Source of the DNA: Argopecten irradians
Lineage: Eukaryota > Mollusca > Bivalvia > Pectinida > Pectinidae
Assembly: GCF_041381155.1 (NCBI RefSeq)
Contig: NC_091138.1
Location: 34,651,604 to 34,715,603, forward strand
Direction of reading: 5' to 3'
DNA: 64,000 nucleotides
Within the stretch, counting starts at the first letter, position 1; each line of letters opens with the position of its first letter. This document shows, piece by piece, positions 48,263 to 60,436 of this stretch. Below the pieces are notes generated by a model. The model had not been told where the DNA came from. It saw nothing but the letters and a program-made list of their open reading frames with translations, and ran no database searches. Made by a program: the position numbers and the translations under genes.

Positions 48263-48383
48263 GGTCCTTCAGCTCGTACTGATCGTAACCCTTGGATAGC
48301 GGAGTTTGTAGATGCAATGAAATCTAGGTTGGACGCAGATGACGTCCAATCCTTGGTTCCTTCTAATCGAATGCATATTAAAT
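48263..48383 (+). CDS. Possible unassigned exon
   Basis: A 121-base stretch between AATCACAG and GTAAGC is open in one frame. It encodes a plausible soluble segment including NPWIAEFVDAMKSRLD. The first in-frame codon is GGT directly after the acceptor AG. No family was recognised. It could belong to a transposon or to an upstream exon of another gene. The copy in unit A (33966-34087) carries a stop. The case rests only on codon-like appearance and splice signals. Confidence 0.3.
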
Positions 48384-48840
48384 GTAAGCTTATATATCTG
48401 CACCATTAAAGTTGTCCAACCAAAGGAACCTAAAAGGAATGGAACGTGAATTACAATCACTGCACCCAATCTTAGAAACGTGTCTTCAAGTGTCTGGTTC
48501 TAACTTATGAGAACTACAACTAATCTATCTAAATATACTATAGGCCACTACAATATTGTTGTGCTATAAGGTAGTGATATGGCAACATTAGTGACCAATA
48601 ACCGTTTTTGTCCAACGATTTAAGTTTGAAGATACTGAATCAAAGCCTGGACATCCGTTTTTAAAATATAAAATCTCCATCATTTCACAGGCGTCTGCAT
48701 CTGGTTTTGAAAAAATAAAATATCCTACCCTATTATATCTTTATCAAACCAGAAGCAGAACGCCTGTGATCATTCTGACTTTTGAATATTAATTTTTTAT
48801 CTGATAAACGCTATTGTTTATGATAAATAACAATGAGTCC

Positions 48841-49131
48841 ATCCTAGATACTCCCGGGTTTACTATCACTGACGTTATATCCACTCCTATTTCATGTAGT
48901 ATAATTGGAGGCAACAGAAGACACCGGTTATTTGATCCATTGTTGTGCATCGACAGTGTGTTGAAGTTGGGCGTCGACTCGCTCTCTAGATGTAATCTTC
49001 AAAGGAAGTCTCTGCAGGCTTGTAATTGTTCAGTTTTTTCCTCCTGAAATGCCTCCAGTTTTACTAGTCTGTCAGATAGGCCAGGGTGGTTATAACGTCA
49101 GTGATAGTAACCCATGGAGTATCGAGAACGC
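48841..49131. mobile_element. MITE family M2, unit B copy 1
   Basis: This is the partner of 34552-34870. CTAGATACTCCCGGGTTTAC at the left is inverted as GTAACCCATGGAGTATC at the right. Confidence 0.75.
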
Positions 49132-50537
49132 AATGAGTTATCAGCTCTGTTATAAAAATAGTACAACCAAACGCAAAAAAAAAAACAAAAAAAAACGATG
49201 TATTCATTATGAATAATCTGGTTATTTGCATTTGCTCACCTGGAAACCCGCATATGCAAATAAGCGGAATCCACTGTGATCTAGAACGAATATACGTACC
49301 CGCCCGACTATACCTTTCGGCCTGGTACGATTTGGTCCCTATGTGTAGTAGTGGAGCACTGCCTCCGAAAATCACTCGGGCATGGTTTTCTATACTTTTT
49401 TGTGGGTTTCCAATTATCAATGCGTATACATACATTTACATATTATTTTTATCCAAAAAAAAACTTAACTACTATTCTTAATATTTACCGTACCGCTCAT
49501 AAGACGTCAAATTCACAATTTGTGGACTTGCCGTATAAATTCCCTTCAGAAATACCTTCATATGTATTATGTAAAAAAATAATGCCTCGGTGAGAATTTG
49601 ATATTTTATGTGGTTCAGTTTTATTACCTAGTAGGTAAGCGATATCAAACAAGTACGATAAAAATGCAAAGAAACGTTTTATAATGGTGTGCATAATCAT
49701 TTCTTTGCTCCATTGGCAGTAATAGGCACCAATTGTAGCTCTAAAGACGATACCATTTTCTATCAAAAAGTCTTTTGAGCTACAATATTGCAGCTAACTG
49801 TGATTAAGTCGATATCGACGAGATAGTGATGCAGGGGAGACAACCTGTTCACAGCTGTGAATGTGTTCCACATTTTGACACGATAAAGTCCAGTGGAACG
49901 TCGGACACATTTTCACGACTTGAGTAGTTTTGTAACTTGCTCACAGGTAATATTTATTTCCATATATAAAGGTAGTTCATTACTCACTACAACTTAATGT
50001 CAATACAGGAGTAGCAACAATAGCTGAATATAGATCTAATACATGTGTAACTGTTACACACTCGGCCCATTGCAGAATGAGCTGTTTCATATGTGTAGCT
50101 GGTATTTTAATTACTATGAAAATGCAGTGCTTATGCTTTTTAATATTTTCTGGAAATGTCAGTATTTTAGAATCCACCAACATGCAAATGAGTCTATATT
50201 TAGGTTTAGGGGGTATCAACTCACTTAGAACTATACAATGTACTTGACCCAGCAATGTAGTAAGAGTTGTCTCCCCTCGTACAAACAGATCTAAATATTG
50301 TACATATATCCTTGTATACATGTACTTCACAATGTAATGATCGAATGCAAACAAAAATTGAATTAATTATAGCAGTGAATTCTATAGAAAATATCACTTC
50401 TCACAAAAAATGTGAGTTTATTTTAGATAATGATAAAGAATACTAGGTATCCTATACATGTATATATATATATAGATTGTACATGTCTATTTTGTAACAT
50501 GCAAATTAAACAGATGCATAACTCAATATTTACAGAT
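49132..50537. other. Upstream flank of the beta-lactamase-like gene (unit B)
   Basis: This is highly similar to 34871-36263. It probably includes the promoter and any 5' non-coding exon, because the start codon at 50538 lies two bases after an AG that could be a splice acceptor (TTTACAG). No promoter motif can be asserted. Confidence 0.4.
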
Positions 50538-53500
50538 ATGTCTAGAGCAAAGACAAAGATCTATGTGGATGGCTTTGTCAAACCAGGGTTCGAGAAGGTG
50601 CTTCAGACATTTAAGTAAGTATCCATCAACAGGCTCCTCCAGTTAATTTTGACATCCTCAATATTTCAGGGGTTACTTAAACTGTCATTACCGGTAGATC
50701 CATTCCTGGATTATCTCATTTTAAAAGTGAAGGCATTTTAGGAGGAAACAAATTTGACCAATCACAGGCCTGCAGAGATTTCCTTTGAAAATTACAGAGA
50801 AATTAAATGACGCCAAACTTCAAAGACACATTGTCAATTGTTTTGATGTACATCAAAAGATATCTTTACATGCCTGTGATTGGTCATCTTTTTTATAAAA
50901 CAGCAGTGAAAGTAAACCCTGGAGTATTGAGGATGCAGTTTTGGATAAATTAATGGGCTTCATTCATTCATGGTTCCTAAAGGGATATACCCAGTAATTA
51001 AGTCAATGTTAAATTGGAACTGTTATCGATGAAAAAAAGGAAGAAGAATAAGATAGCCTTCTGGGCCTCTAATTAAATTTTAATATAGTTCTACATTCTA
51101 TATCAAATGAAATTCAATTTATCATACCAAAATGTGCAGTCAAATCAGCCTTAGTGATTTGCTTAATAAGACCACTTTATCAGGGCACCAAATGGTCATT
51201 TTCAACACAATTTGACCTGTGTATAAAGACCACTTGGCTATAGAGACCATTTTTCTTCACCCGTTGGGTGGTCTTTATAGACAGGTTTGACTGTAAGTAT
51301 ATTTCCACATGACTTGTACATGTTGGATAGATTTCAATGATGTAACTGATTAAATAACCAATTTAAAAGTTTATTCATACTAATAACTCCTCCAATCCCT
51401 ACCCCTACCCCTCCCCCTCCTCCTCTCGAATTTTCCTTTTTTACCCATTCCTTCTCCTATATTGGATGAGCTGGTATAATGATTGTAAATTCAAAGGTTC
51501 GTGTACATAATTGCATAAAATATTATGATGTGTGCTCTTAATGATAAGGCAAAATAAAAAAAATATTCTTGTTTCCAGTAACACCCTTTAAAAATGAAGG
51601 GTCGGTAGGTAGGGATTTTTTTTATAAATATTTTTTTCTCTTCATCCCAGTTTATTTCAGTGAAAAACTGAAGTAGACTTTATTCAACCTTATATAAGCC
51701 ATGGATTTGATTCCCAGGAGTCAGTTTCACTAAGCGGCCTAAGTCAGGGGCTAAGCTTAGTCGGGGCTAACTTCGAGACTAGACTTGCTTTCCGACTAAA
51801 ATCCGTTTCACTTACGGGCGTAAGTCATGTTCAGCCTAAAGTTAGTCTGAAATCCTAGGCCTGGCTAGAGGCAGGCCTAAGTGAAAGACTAAGTCTAAAC
51901 TATCCCCGTAAATACAGAAAAACGCAGACCAGGAGACTACTGGTGTCTTAGATTTACAGAATTTGTACCAAAATTCAAGATTTTGTGAAAAATCAAACAA
52001 AATTTAGGTTGTTATTTGTTTGCTTGAGGACAAAAATGATAAAAAGTTTTTGATTTGAGTAGGCACTGATTTTATAGTGTCGGCGGAGTTACCTGAATAA
52101 CAAATATTTTTTGTATTGTAATTTATCATTATGTAAAAAATTTATCATTATGTACAAAATTGGTGGTATATTTTAAGGTATAACCTAGAACAAGGTCTAG
52201 AGAGAGGGGGGTCATTTGCTGCCTACTACAAAGGGGAACTGGTCGCCAATGTTTGGGGAGGAACAGCTGACGGAAAGTCAGGGGTCCTATGGAAAAAGGA
52301 TTCTCTCCCTTGTTTCTACTCCACTACAAAGTCTATGTCAGCTGTTGTCATAGCACACCTAGTCGACAAGTAAGTACAAATATGATAATCCTCGATACTC
52401 CAGGGTTTACTATCACTGACATCATATTCACCCTCCCTGGACTATCTCAAAGTAAAACTGGTGACAGTTCAGGAGAAAAAAACCTGACCAACCGCAGGCC
52501 TTCAGAGACTTCCTTTGAAGACTACAGGGAGAGTAAAGCTTAACTTCAAAGCAACATAATCAACCACAGTGTACCATTATCAAATTACCTGTGCTGGCTC
52601 CAGTTTTACTATAAGATAGCCCAGGGGAGGATATAATGTCATTGATAATAACCTTTGTAGTATCAAGGATGCCAATGTAGAATGCTAGAAGTGTTTTAAA
52701 TCACTGGTTTTTTTTGTGGGTTTTTTTTTTTTTTTTTGTAGTTTCAATATCAGTCTTCTGCAAGAATGTTTTATTTTAAGATTATGATAAAAGTATTACA
52801 CTTAGATTTGTTGAGAGATTTGAAAGGAGAAAGAGATTAAAATTTGCATCTTCCACCCCACTTAAAACTAATTAGAACTAAAACATACGAATAATGTTCA
52901 CTTTGTAGAGGATTATTGAACTACGCAGAGAAAGTGAAAACTTACTGGCCGGAATTTGCTCAAAACGGAAAAGAAAGTGTTTCATTGGAGCAGCTTATTA
53001 GTAATCAGGTACGCTAGCACACATTAAAGGAAACCCACAAGACCAGGTGCTTTTTTGGTTCATTGTTTGCCCTAGAAATAAACACAGAGGCAGAAAGCAT
53101 CGGTTAGCCTCTTCCCATCTTTCCCTGTACAAGAAATCAGCTATAACCAAATATTTTCTCTGGTTTTCCAACGAATGATTACACCATGATGTGTTTGAAA
53201 TATGTACTGCCTTTACTGTGATGAAAATTGTCACAGATTCTTTATACACAAAACATGTAATACTTTTATAGATAAACTTCTCTTTGTGTACACAGGCGGG
53301 TGTAGCGGCCTGTGATGAGAAATTTCAGATGGCCATGATTCAGGATAATCCTAGTAGACTTGGTGAAATACTGGCCAAGCAGAAACCTCTATGGAAACCA
53401 GGTATTGTATATATTTACAGTATACATGTCTCTGCAAGATGTCTGTCTTTATAACTTACACTGGTACCTCAATTTGTGACAACATCTATCTGAAAAGAAT

Positions 53501-56500
53501 TTTCTCTTCCAATTAGAATTATTGGTAGGAGACTAAAAACTATTGATATTACCAAAGAGATGGGAGATGTTGAATTTAAAAACAAAATAATAATGGAATA
53601 TTTATAAGGTACATAACTGCAAAATAGTTGTGTTTGAGGATGCCGCTAATTAACATATCTTTATGTATAAGTCATAAAGTATAAAATAACAATGATATTG
53701 TATTTGATGTAACAATGACATTGCCTTTGATGTAACAATGACATTGTATTTGATGTAACAATGACATTGTATTTGATGTAACAATGATATTGTATTTGAT
53801 GTAACAATGACATTGTATTTGATGTAACAATGACATTGTATTTGATGTAACAATGACATTGTATTTGATGTAACAATGATATTGTATTTGATGTAACAAT
53901 GATATTGTATTTGATGTAACAATGACATTGTATTTGATGTAACAATGATATTGTATTTGATGTAACAATGACGATGTATTTGTTGTAACAATGACATTGT
54001 ATTTGATGTAACAATGATATTGTATTTGATGTAATAATGATATTGTATTTGATGTAATAATGATATTGTATTTGATGTAATAATGACATTGTATTTGATG
54101 TAACAAATGATGATGTTGTATTTGATGTAACGATGACATTGTATTTGATGTAACAATGATATTGTATTTGATGTAATAATGACATTGTATTTGATGTAAC
54201 AATGATATTGTATTTGATGTAACAATGACATTGTATTTGATGTAACAATGACATTGTATTTGATGTAACAATGACATTGTATTTGATGTAACAATGACAT
54301 TGTATTTGATGTAACAATGATATTGTATTTGATGTAACAATGACATTGTATTTGATGTAACAATGATATTGTATTTGGTGTAACATTGATATTGTACTTG
54401 ATGTAATAATGATATTGTATTTGTTGTAACAATGATATTGTATTTGATCTAACAATGATATTGTATTTGATATAACAATGACATTGTATTTGTTGTAACA
54501 ATGATATTGTATTTGATCTAACAATGATATTGTATTTGATGTAACATTGATATTGTATTTGATGTAACAATGACATTGTATTTGATGTAACAATGATATT
54601 GTATTTGATGTAACATTGACATTGTATTTGATGTAATAATGATATTGTATTTGTTGTAACAATGATATTGTATTTGATCTAACAATGATATTGTATTTGA
54701 TATAACAATGACATTGTATTTGTTGTAACAATGATATTGTATTTGATCTAACAATGATATTGTATTTGATGTAACATTGACATTGTATTTGATGTAACAA
54801 TGAATTGTTTGATGTAACAATGATATTGTATTTGATGTAACAATGATATTGTATTTGATGTAACAATGATATTGTATTTGATGTAACAATGACATTGTAT
54901 TTGATGTAACAATGACATTGTATTTGATGTAACAATGATATTGTATTTGATGTAACAATGATATTGTATTTGATGTAACAATGATATTGTATTTGATGTA
55001 ACAATGACATTGTATTTGATGTAACAATGACATTGTATTTGATGTAACAATGACATTGTATTTGATGTAACAATGATATTGTATTTGATGTAACAATGAT
55101 ATTGTATTTGATGTAACAATGATATTGTATTTGATGTAACAATGATATTGTATTTGATGTAACAATGATATTGTATTTGATGTAACAATGACATTGTATT
55201 TGATGTAACAATGATATTGTATTTGATGTAACAATGACATTGTATTTGATGTAACAATGACATTGTATTTGATGTAACAATGACATTGTATTTGATGTAA
55301 CAATGACATTGTATTTGATGTAACAATGATATTGTATTTGATGTAACAATGACATTGTATTTGATGTAACAATGACATTGTATTTGATGTAACAATGACA
55401 TTGTATTTGATGTATTTGATGTTAAATGACAATGATTGTATTTGATGTAACAATGATATTGTATTTGATGTAACAATGATATTGTATTTGATGTAACAAT
55501 GATATTGTATTTGATGTAACATGATATTGTATTTGATGTAACAATGATATTGTATTTGATGTAACAATGATATTGTATTTGATGTAACAATGATATTGTA
55601 TTTGATGTAACAATGATATTGTATTGTATTTGATGTAACAATGATATTGTATTTGATGTAACAATGATATTGTATTTGACATTGTATTTATGTAACAATG
55701 CATTGTATTTGATGTAACAATGACATTGTATTTGATGTAACAATGACATTGTATTTGATGTAACAATGACATTGTATTTGATGTAACAATGATATTGTAT
55801 TTGATGTAACAATGACATTGTATTTGATGTAACAATGATATTGTATTTGATGTAACAATGACATTGTATTTGATGTAACAATGATATTGTATTTGATGTA
55901 ACAATGATATTGTATTTGTTGTAACAATGACATTGTATTTGTTGTTACAATGATATTGTATTTGTTGTAACAATGACATTGTATTTGTTGTTACAATGAT
56001 ATTGTATTTGTTGACTAGGTACTAACCATGGTTACCATCCCATCACCTTCGCTCTCTACCTGGACCAGATTGTAAGACGTGTGGACCCTAAACAAAGAAG
56101 TCTCGGACTTTACTTCAAGGAGGAAATCGCTGATCCGTTTGGTGAGTTTCTGTTTTTCCTGTAACCCATCCTCCGTACTCCAGGGGTACTATCACTGATG
56201 TTATATCCACCCCTAGACTATCTCATTGTAAAACTGTAGGCTGTTCAGGATGAAAACCGACCAATCATAGGCCTGCAGAGACTTCCTTTGAAGATTACAG
56301 AGAGATTGACACCCAACATCAAAGCAACACAATCAACTACATTTTACCATTCTACAATTCTTTTGATGTACACATGAAAGGGTCAAATTACCTGTGTCTT
56401 CTATTGACTCCAATTTTACTATGAGATAATCCAGGGGTGGATATAATGTCAGTGATATTAACCCCTTGAGTATTGAGGATGCGAGTTACCTAGAAAAATC

Positions 56501-58399
56501 ATCAAGTGTGAGTAGAATGACCTAAGCAGCTTAAGAGATTTTATTATATGAAAACTGATTTGTATTAATGTGACATTGGCATCTTCAAATTCATGCCATA
56601 TGAAGATGTATATTCAGCATTTCCCATTGAATCAGATATAACAAATAACTTCATATTTGCACACACATTACAGATTTAGAATTTTATATTGGACTACCAA
56701 AATCTTTGTTCTACCGAGCACCACGAGTGGTGATGATGAAGAAGTTTGATGTTGCTGACTACCTCGCAAATTTTAAAGGCGATATTGAGATATTGAATAA
56801 GACATCTGACAACCCAACTGACTTCCGCACTGTAAGTAAAAGTATCGCCTCATGTTGATATAGTTTTATCCATCAACGTTGTTTACAGAAAAGATTAATG
56901 GATGTAAATGTTTTCAGTTATGAATTGTAATTCTTTATACTATACATTCTTACTTATAACTTATAACAAAAAACAACTTTTACTTAAAGTAATATGTTTC
57001 CAAATTGACTTATTTCCATTTAACCAAAACTTTGTGCCTTGTTCTCCTTATTGAGCAACAGAATGCTCATCATTATTACTTTCAACTATTTGATTTTCAA
57101 TGACTGCTTAAAATTTATTTTTATGTTTCTGGTTCACCCAACTAATTTTGAAATTTTGTCCTTGCCCTCATCCATTTGACCTATGACCTTTAACCTATAT
57201 GATACAGGTGAGACGAATGAATGACCCTGACATTCGGTGCCTCCCTGTGGGGTCTGTGTGTGGTCACGGGACAGCGGAATCTGTGGCTAAATTCCACGGT
57301 ATCCTTGGTAACGGTGGTGTGTACAAAGGTAAGAGGATGTTGTCCCAGGAGAGTATACAGAGGATACAGGAGATGAAGGTCGGAGGATTTGACCTCTCCT
57401 TTAGTATGGATGGCATGTGGAGCCTGGGTACCATGTTGTTTCCTGTCTATGAAGATGGAAAGGTAAGTTACCAATATCTTACAAACTAGAGCTGTGAATC
57501 TGATAATATTTGGTTTTCCTGCATGGAGGAATCATTTTCTATCAAGGCCATAGAGTGCAATGAGGTCACATATAGGGGTTATAGAACAAAGGTTTTGATG
57601 GATATGACTGATATATATGAAATGAATGTGATATGTAAAAAGTAATTGTACTGTTATTATGGTTGAAGAAGGCGACCTGGTGGGTGTTAAAAAGATGGAC
57701 GGAAGACTGTGTGTAACTTTATTATACAGTTGAAACTTGTTAACTTGAACTCAGATAGGTAGAACACCTTGTTCACTTGAAAGTGTTTTGTTGGACATGA
57801 CAACACTTTTTATTATATATTCTTGTACCGTAAATCTTTTCTAAAATACATGCAGCTATGAAGACCTGTCATACAGACACCTCTATATAAAGACCACCTG
57901 CATAACAGGACTTCTTTTTTTTATCCTGAATGCCTAATTTAAACACAAATTGTCTTATTTATACATGTATAAAGACTATTTCGTCATAAAAACCATGATA
58001 TTTTCTTTGTTGTAGAGTGGTATAAATTGATACTATATTGTCCAACTGACTTGGAGTGTATAATTTTAAGATTTGATGGTAATAAAATTTAATGCATTTG
58101 TATTAAATGTTTACAAAATCCCTAATTGTTGGTACATTTTGTAGAGGATGATGATGTTTGGACACGGTGGGTATGGAGGTCAGATGGGGCTCGCCGACTC
58201 TCACTACAAGGTGGGGCTCGCCTACGCCACCAACCACCTAGATCCTACGTCTCGAGCCGGGGCAGACGCAGACAAACGCTGGCCCTCTCTGTATTACACA
58301 CTGTACGAGTGTATACACAAGATAGAGAATGTGACAGTCAATCGAAAGACCCTTTACCTGTATAATGATTATAAAGTATTTACCGGGAGCAAGCTGTGA
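50538..58399 (+). CDS. Beta-lactamase domain-containing protein 2-like, complete (8 coding exons)
   Basis: The coding exons are 50538-50614, 52178-52369, 52909-53008, 53296-53401, 56019-56141, 56674-56831, 57208-57462 and 58145-58399. All junctions are GT-AG, phases agree, and the sum of 1266 bases gives 421 residues plus TGA. The protein belongs to the serine beta-lactamase-like (class C/LACTB-related) fold of animals. Evidence is [11 protein letters not shown] near the start, [16 protein letters not shown] (about 39-54), the nucleophile motif STTK (Ser74, Lys77), HGYHP with Tyr164 in the YxN position, and GHGGYGG (343-349) as the third motif. No signal peptide or membrane segment is evident. 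Such animal proteins are presumed hydrolases or peptidase-like enzymes; the substrate is unknown. The start is the first Met in frame with the conserved N-terminal block. The last exon spans the right duplication breakpoint (58207-58209). Codon and splice quality contrast sharply with copy A. Confidence 0.93.
51218..51293 (-). repeat. MITE end in intron 1 (unit B)
   Basis: This is the partner of 36650-36723: GTGGTCTTTATAGACAGG then TTTGACTGTA. A 300-bp segment just upstream (50866-51170) is missing from unit A. Confidence 0.6.
52387..52671. mobile_element. MITE family M2, unit B copy 2 (intron 2)
   Basis: ATCCTCGATACTCCAGGG at the left; TAGTATCAAGGATGCC at the right. It includes the central block ACCGCAGGCCTTCAGAG that marks the family. 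Confidence 0.75.
53690..56013. repeat. 23-bp minisatellite, about 100 units, in intron 4
   Basis: The unit GATGTAACAATGACATTG plus TATTT (23 bases) is repeated head to tail for about 2.3 kb. The main variation is C or T in TGA(C/T)ATTG, with rarer TGTTGTAAC, TGATCTAAC and TAATAATG variants. Because 23 is not a multiple of 3 and the unit has no stop on the minus strand, all three minus frames stay open and yield the same 23-residue periodic peptide, up to 564 codons. These are not genes. The array ends only about 5 bases before the acceptor AG of exon 5. Confidence 0.96.
56167..56483. mobile_element. MITE family M2, unit B copy 3 (intron 5), best preserved
   Basis: The left end ATCCTCCGTACTCCAGGGG and TTATATCCACCCCTAGAC are inverted at the right as GGGGTGGATATAATGTC and TTGAGTATTGAGGATGCG. 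It is about 317 bp long and non-coding. The unit A counterpart is reduced to fragments at about 41325-41520. Confidence 0.82.
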
Positions 58400-58403
58400 T
58401 AAA

Positions 58404-59644
58404 GTGATTCGTAAGACATAATTTAAGTTAAATACGGTAATCAGTGAAGTCTATCCCCCACCCCACCCCCAAAAAATAGGGAGTCTCTTTATATATAACA
58501 TCTTAAATGAGTGTTCATTTCATAAGAGATGTTATGAAACAAGTATAAGAAGTTTTTTATTTTTACGAGTCTTGGCGAGCAAAAATTAAAACTTTGAGAT
58601 GAAAACAAAAATCCTATTAGGCCATATTATGTTAGTGACATATGGAAAATACTACACAGATGAAATCACTGGATATCGGGCAGATTATGTGATAAACCTT
58701 TATCAACAATAAAAAACAGTTTCTTCAAATACATCTGCATGAAGAGTAACCTGTCTATTCTGATATACATTTCTGTAAGGCCAAAAAAAATATGTTTGTT
58801 TAGGGTAACAATGGCAAAAAAAAAGAGTCGGTAGGATTTTTTTTTTTTTTTAGTAGAAAGTAAAAAAGTGCAAAAAAAATAGGGTCGAGAGTAAAAAATT
58901 AGGGTCCGTTGGGAAACCATAAACAGACATATTATTTTTGTTGGCCTAAACTGTATGAAAACACTGAAGTTAGATTCTATTTACATATTACATGTCAAGA
59001 GTCATTCGATCTGTGTGATTTGTTTGTGACTCGTAAGACATAATTTAAGTTAAATACGGTAATCAGTGAAGTCTATCCCCCACCCCCCCAAAAAAAATAG
59101 GGAGTTTCTTTATATATAACATCTTAAATGAGTGTTCATTTCATAAGAGATGTTATGAAACAAGTATAAGAAGTTTTTTATTTTTACGAGTCTTGGCGAG
59201 CAAATATTAAAACTTTGAGATGAAAACAAAAATCCTATTAGGCCATATTATGTTAGTGACATATGGAAAATACTACACAGATGAAATCACTGGATATCGG
59301 GCAGATTATGTGATAAACCTTTATCAACAATAAAAAACAGTTTCTTCAAATACATCTGCATGAAGAGTAACCTGTCTATTCTGATATACATTTCTGTAAG
59401 GCCAAAAAAATATGTTTGTTTAGGGTAACAATGGCAAAAAAAAAGAGTCGGTAGGATTTTTTTTTTTTTTTAGTAGAAAGTAAAAAAGTGCAAAAAAAAT
59501 AGGGTCGAGAGTAAAAAATTAGGGTCCGTTGGGAAACCATAAACAGACATATTATTTTTGTTGGCCTAAACTGTATGAAAACACTGAGTTAGATTCTATT
59601 TACATATTACATGTCAAGAGTCATTCGATCTGTGTGATTTGTTT
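58404..59644. repeat. 620-bp direct tandem duplication in the 3' flank of the gene
   Basis: GTGATTCGTAAGACATAATT at 58404 recurs as GTGACTCGTAAGACATAATT at 59026, and the second unit ends where GTGACTGGGG begins (59645). The units are 622 and 619 bp and differ mainly in homopolymer lengths. The first unit starts 5 bases after the stop codon, so most of the 3' UTR is probably doubled. AATAAA occurs in each unit (about 58709 and 59330). Confidence 0.92.
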
Positions 59645-60054
59645 GTGACTGGGGAAGGAATGTTGATATATTTATATGGAAATCCAAGTGATTGAATTAT
59701 GTCTTAAATTTTATGTGCATTTGACAATCTAGTCAGAAATGGTGCTTTTAATTTTGAACATTTTGTTATCGTCATATCAATAATTGTTGTATGAATCCAA
59801 ATATGTGAGGTGAAATTTGAAAGTATGACAAGAGAATCTGACTTTGTTTGTTAATTGTTCAATCAGTTAATTGTTATTACACATGTTATCCAAGCATAAA
59901 TTCTGTGATTTGAGAATAAATACATTCCAATAAAAAGAAATCAAATCTGAGATTGTGTCTGTTCTAAAATACCATTGTAACCAACAGAGGTAACAATATG
60001 TCAGTTAGGAACCTGTGTAGAACATTCTAGAGATGATATTATCAGTTATTATAT
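59645..60054. other. Probable 3' UTR end and flank
   Basis: AATAAATACATTCCAATAAAA at about 59915-59936 (two AATAAA hexamers) could be the distal poly(A) signal of the beta-lactamase-like gene. No other feature was seen. Confidence 0.4.
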
Positions 60055-60058
60055 TTAA

Positions 60059-60432
60059 AGATGCTCCATCACCGACGAATGGTAATTTTTTCTTTATGAA
60101 AAACAGGAGCAGACGAATTAGTATTTTTCTTCAGTTACAAAAGTTACTTACTTTACACCATTACCACCATTGAAAAGTTTGAGCTTCTAATTTTACTTCA
60201 AGACGAAAATATTATTGAAAATAAATAATTGCATCCTGAAAAAATTCCATGGCACTATGTCCTATATTGAATCAAGTACTAAAAGCACCAAAAGCAAAAT
60301 GAATTATTTCATATTATTTTTTGTGTTAATTAGACATATATATATACGCGATTTAACACAAATTCTTGGTCAAATGATGATTATAATTTATGTTCTGTCT
60401 GCGGCATTGTACACATACATATCTGAGCATCT
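60059..60432. mobile_element. MITE with TTAA target duplication
   Basis: TTAA flanks it exactly (60055-60058 and 60433-60436). The left end AGATGCTCCATCACCGAC and the right end GAGCATCT are diverged forms of the family at 32461-32812. The right end has an extra ACACATACATATCT. The internal sequence matches the family without coding capacity. Confidence 0.85.
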
Positions 60433-60436
60433 TTAA

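Larger units (their letters stand above)
43378..58206. repeat. 15-kb direct tandem duplication, unit B
   Basis: Unit B is 14,829 bp and begins at the junction CACTACAAACTTTCG (43373-43387). It ends at CTACAA before GGTGGGG (58210). It carries the intact form of the gene up to the first part of the last exon. Differences from A include a private TTAA-type MITE (44870-45218), an extra segment of about 300 bp (50866-51170), and the absence of the A-only hairpin and foldback. Confidence 0.93.

Noticed and set aside
49961..49972. TATATAAAGG as a TATA box for the beta-lactamase-like gene
   Set aside because: Such AT motifs are frequent here, and the true transcription start is unknown.
53650..55979. 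Long open frames on the minus strand (up to 564 codons, 23-residue periodic peptide)
   Set aside because: They follow directly from a stop-free 23-bp unit; all three frames give the same peptide, and the array is intronic on the other strand.
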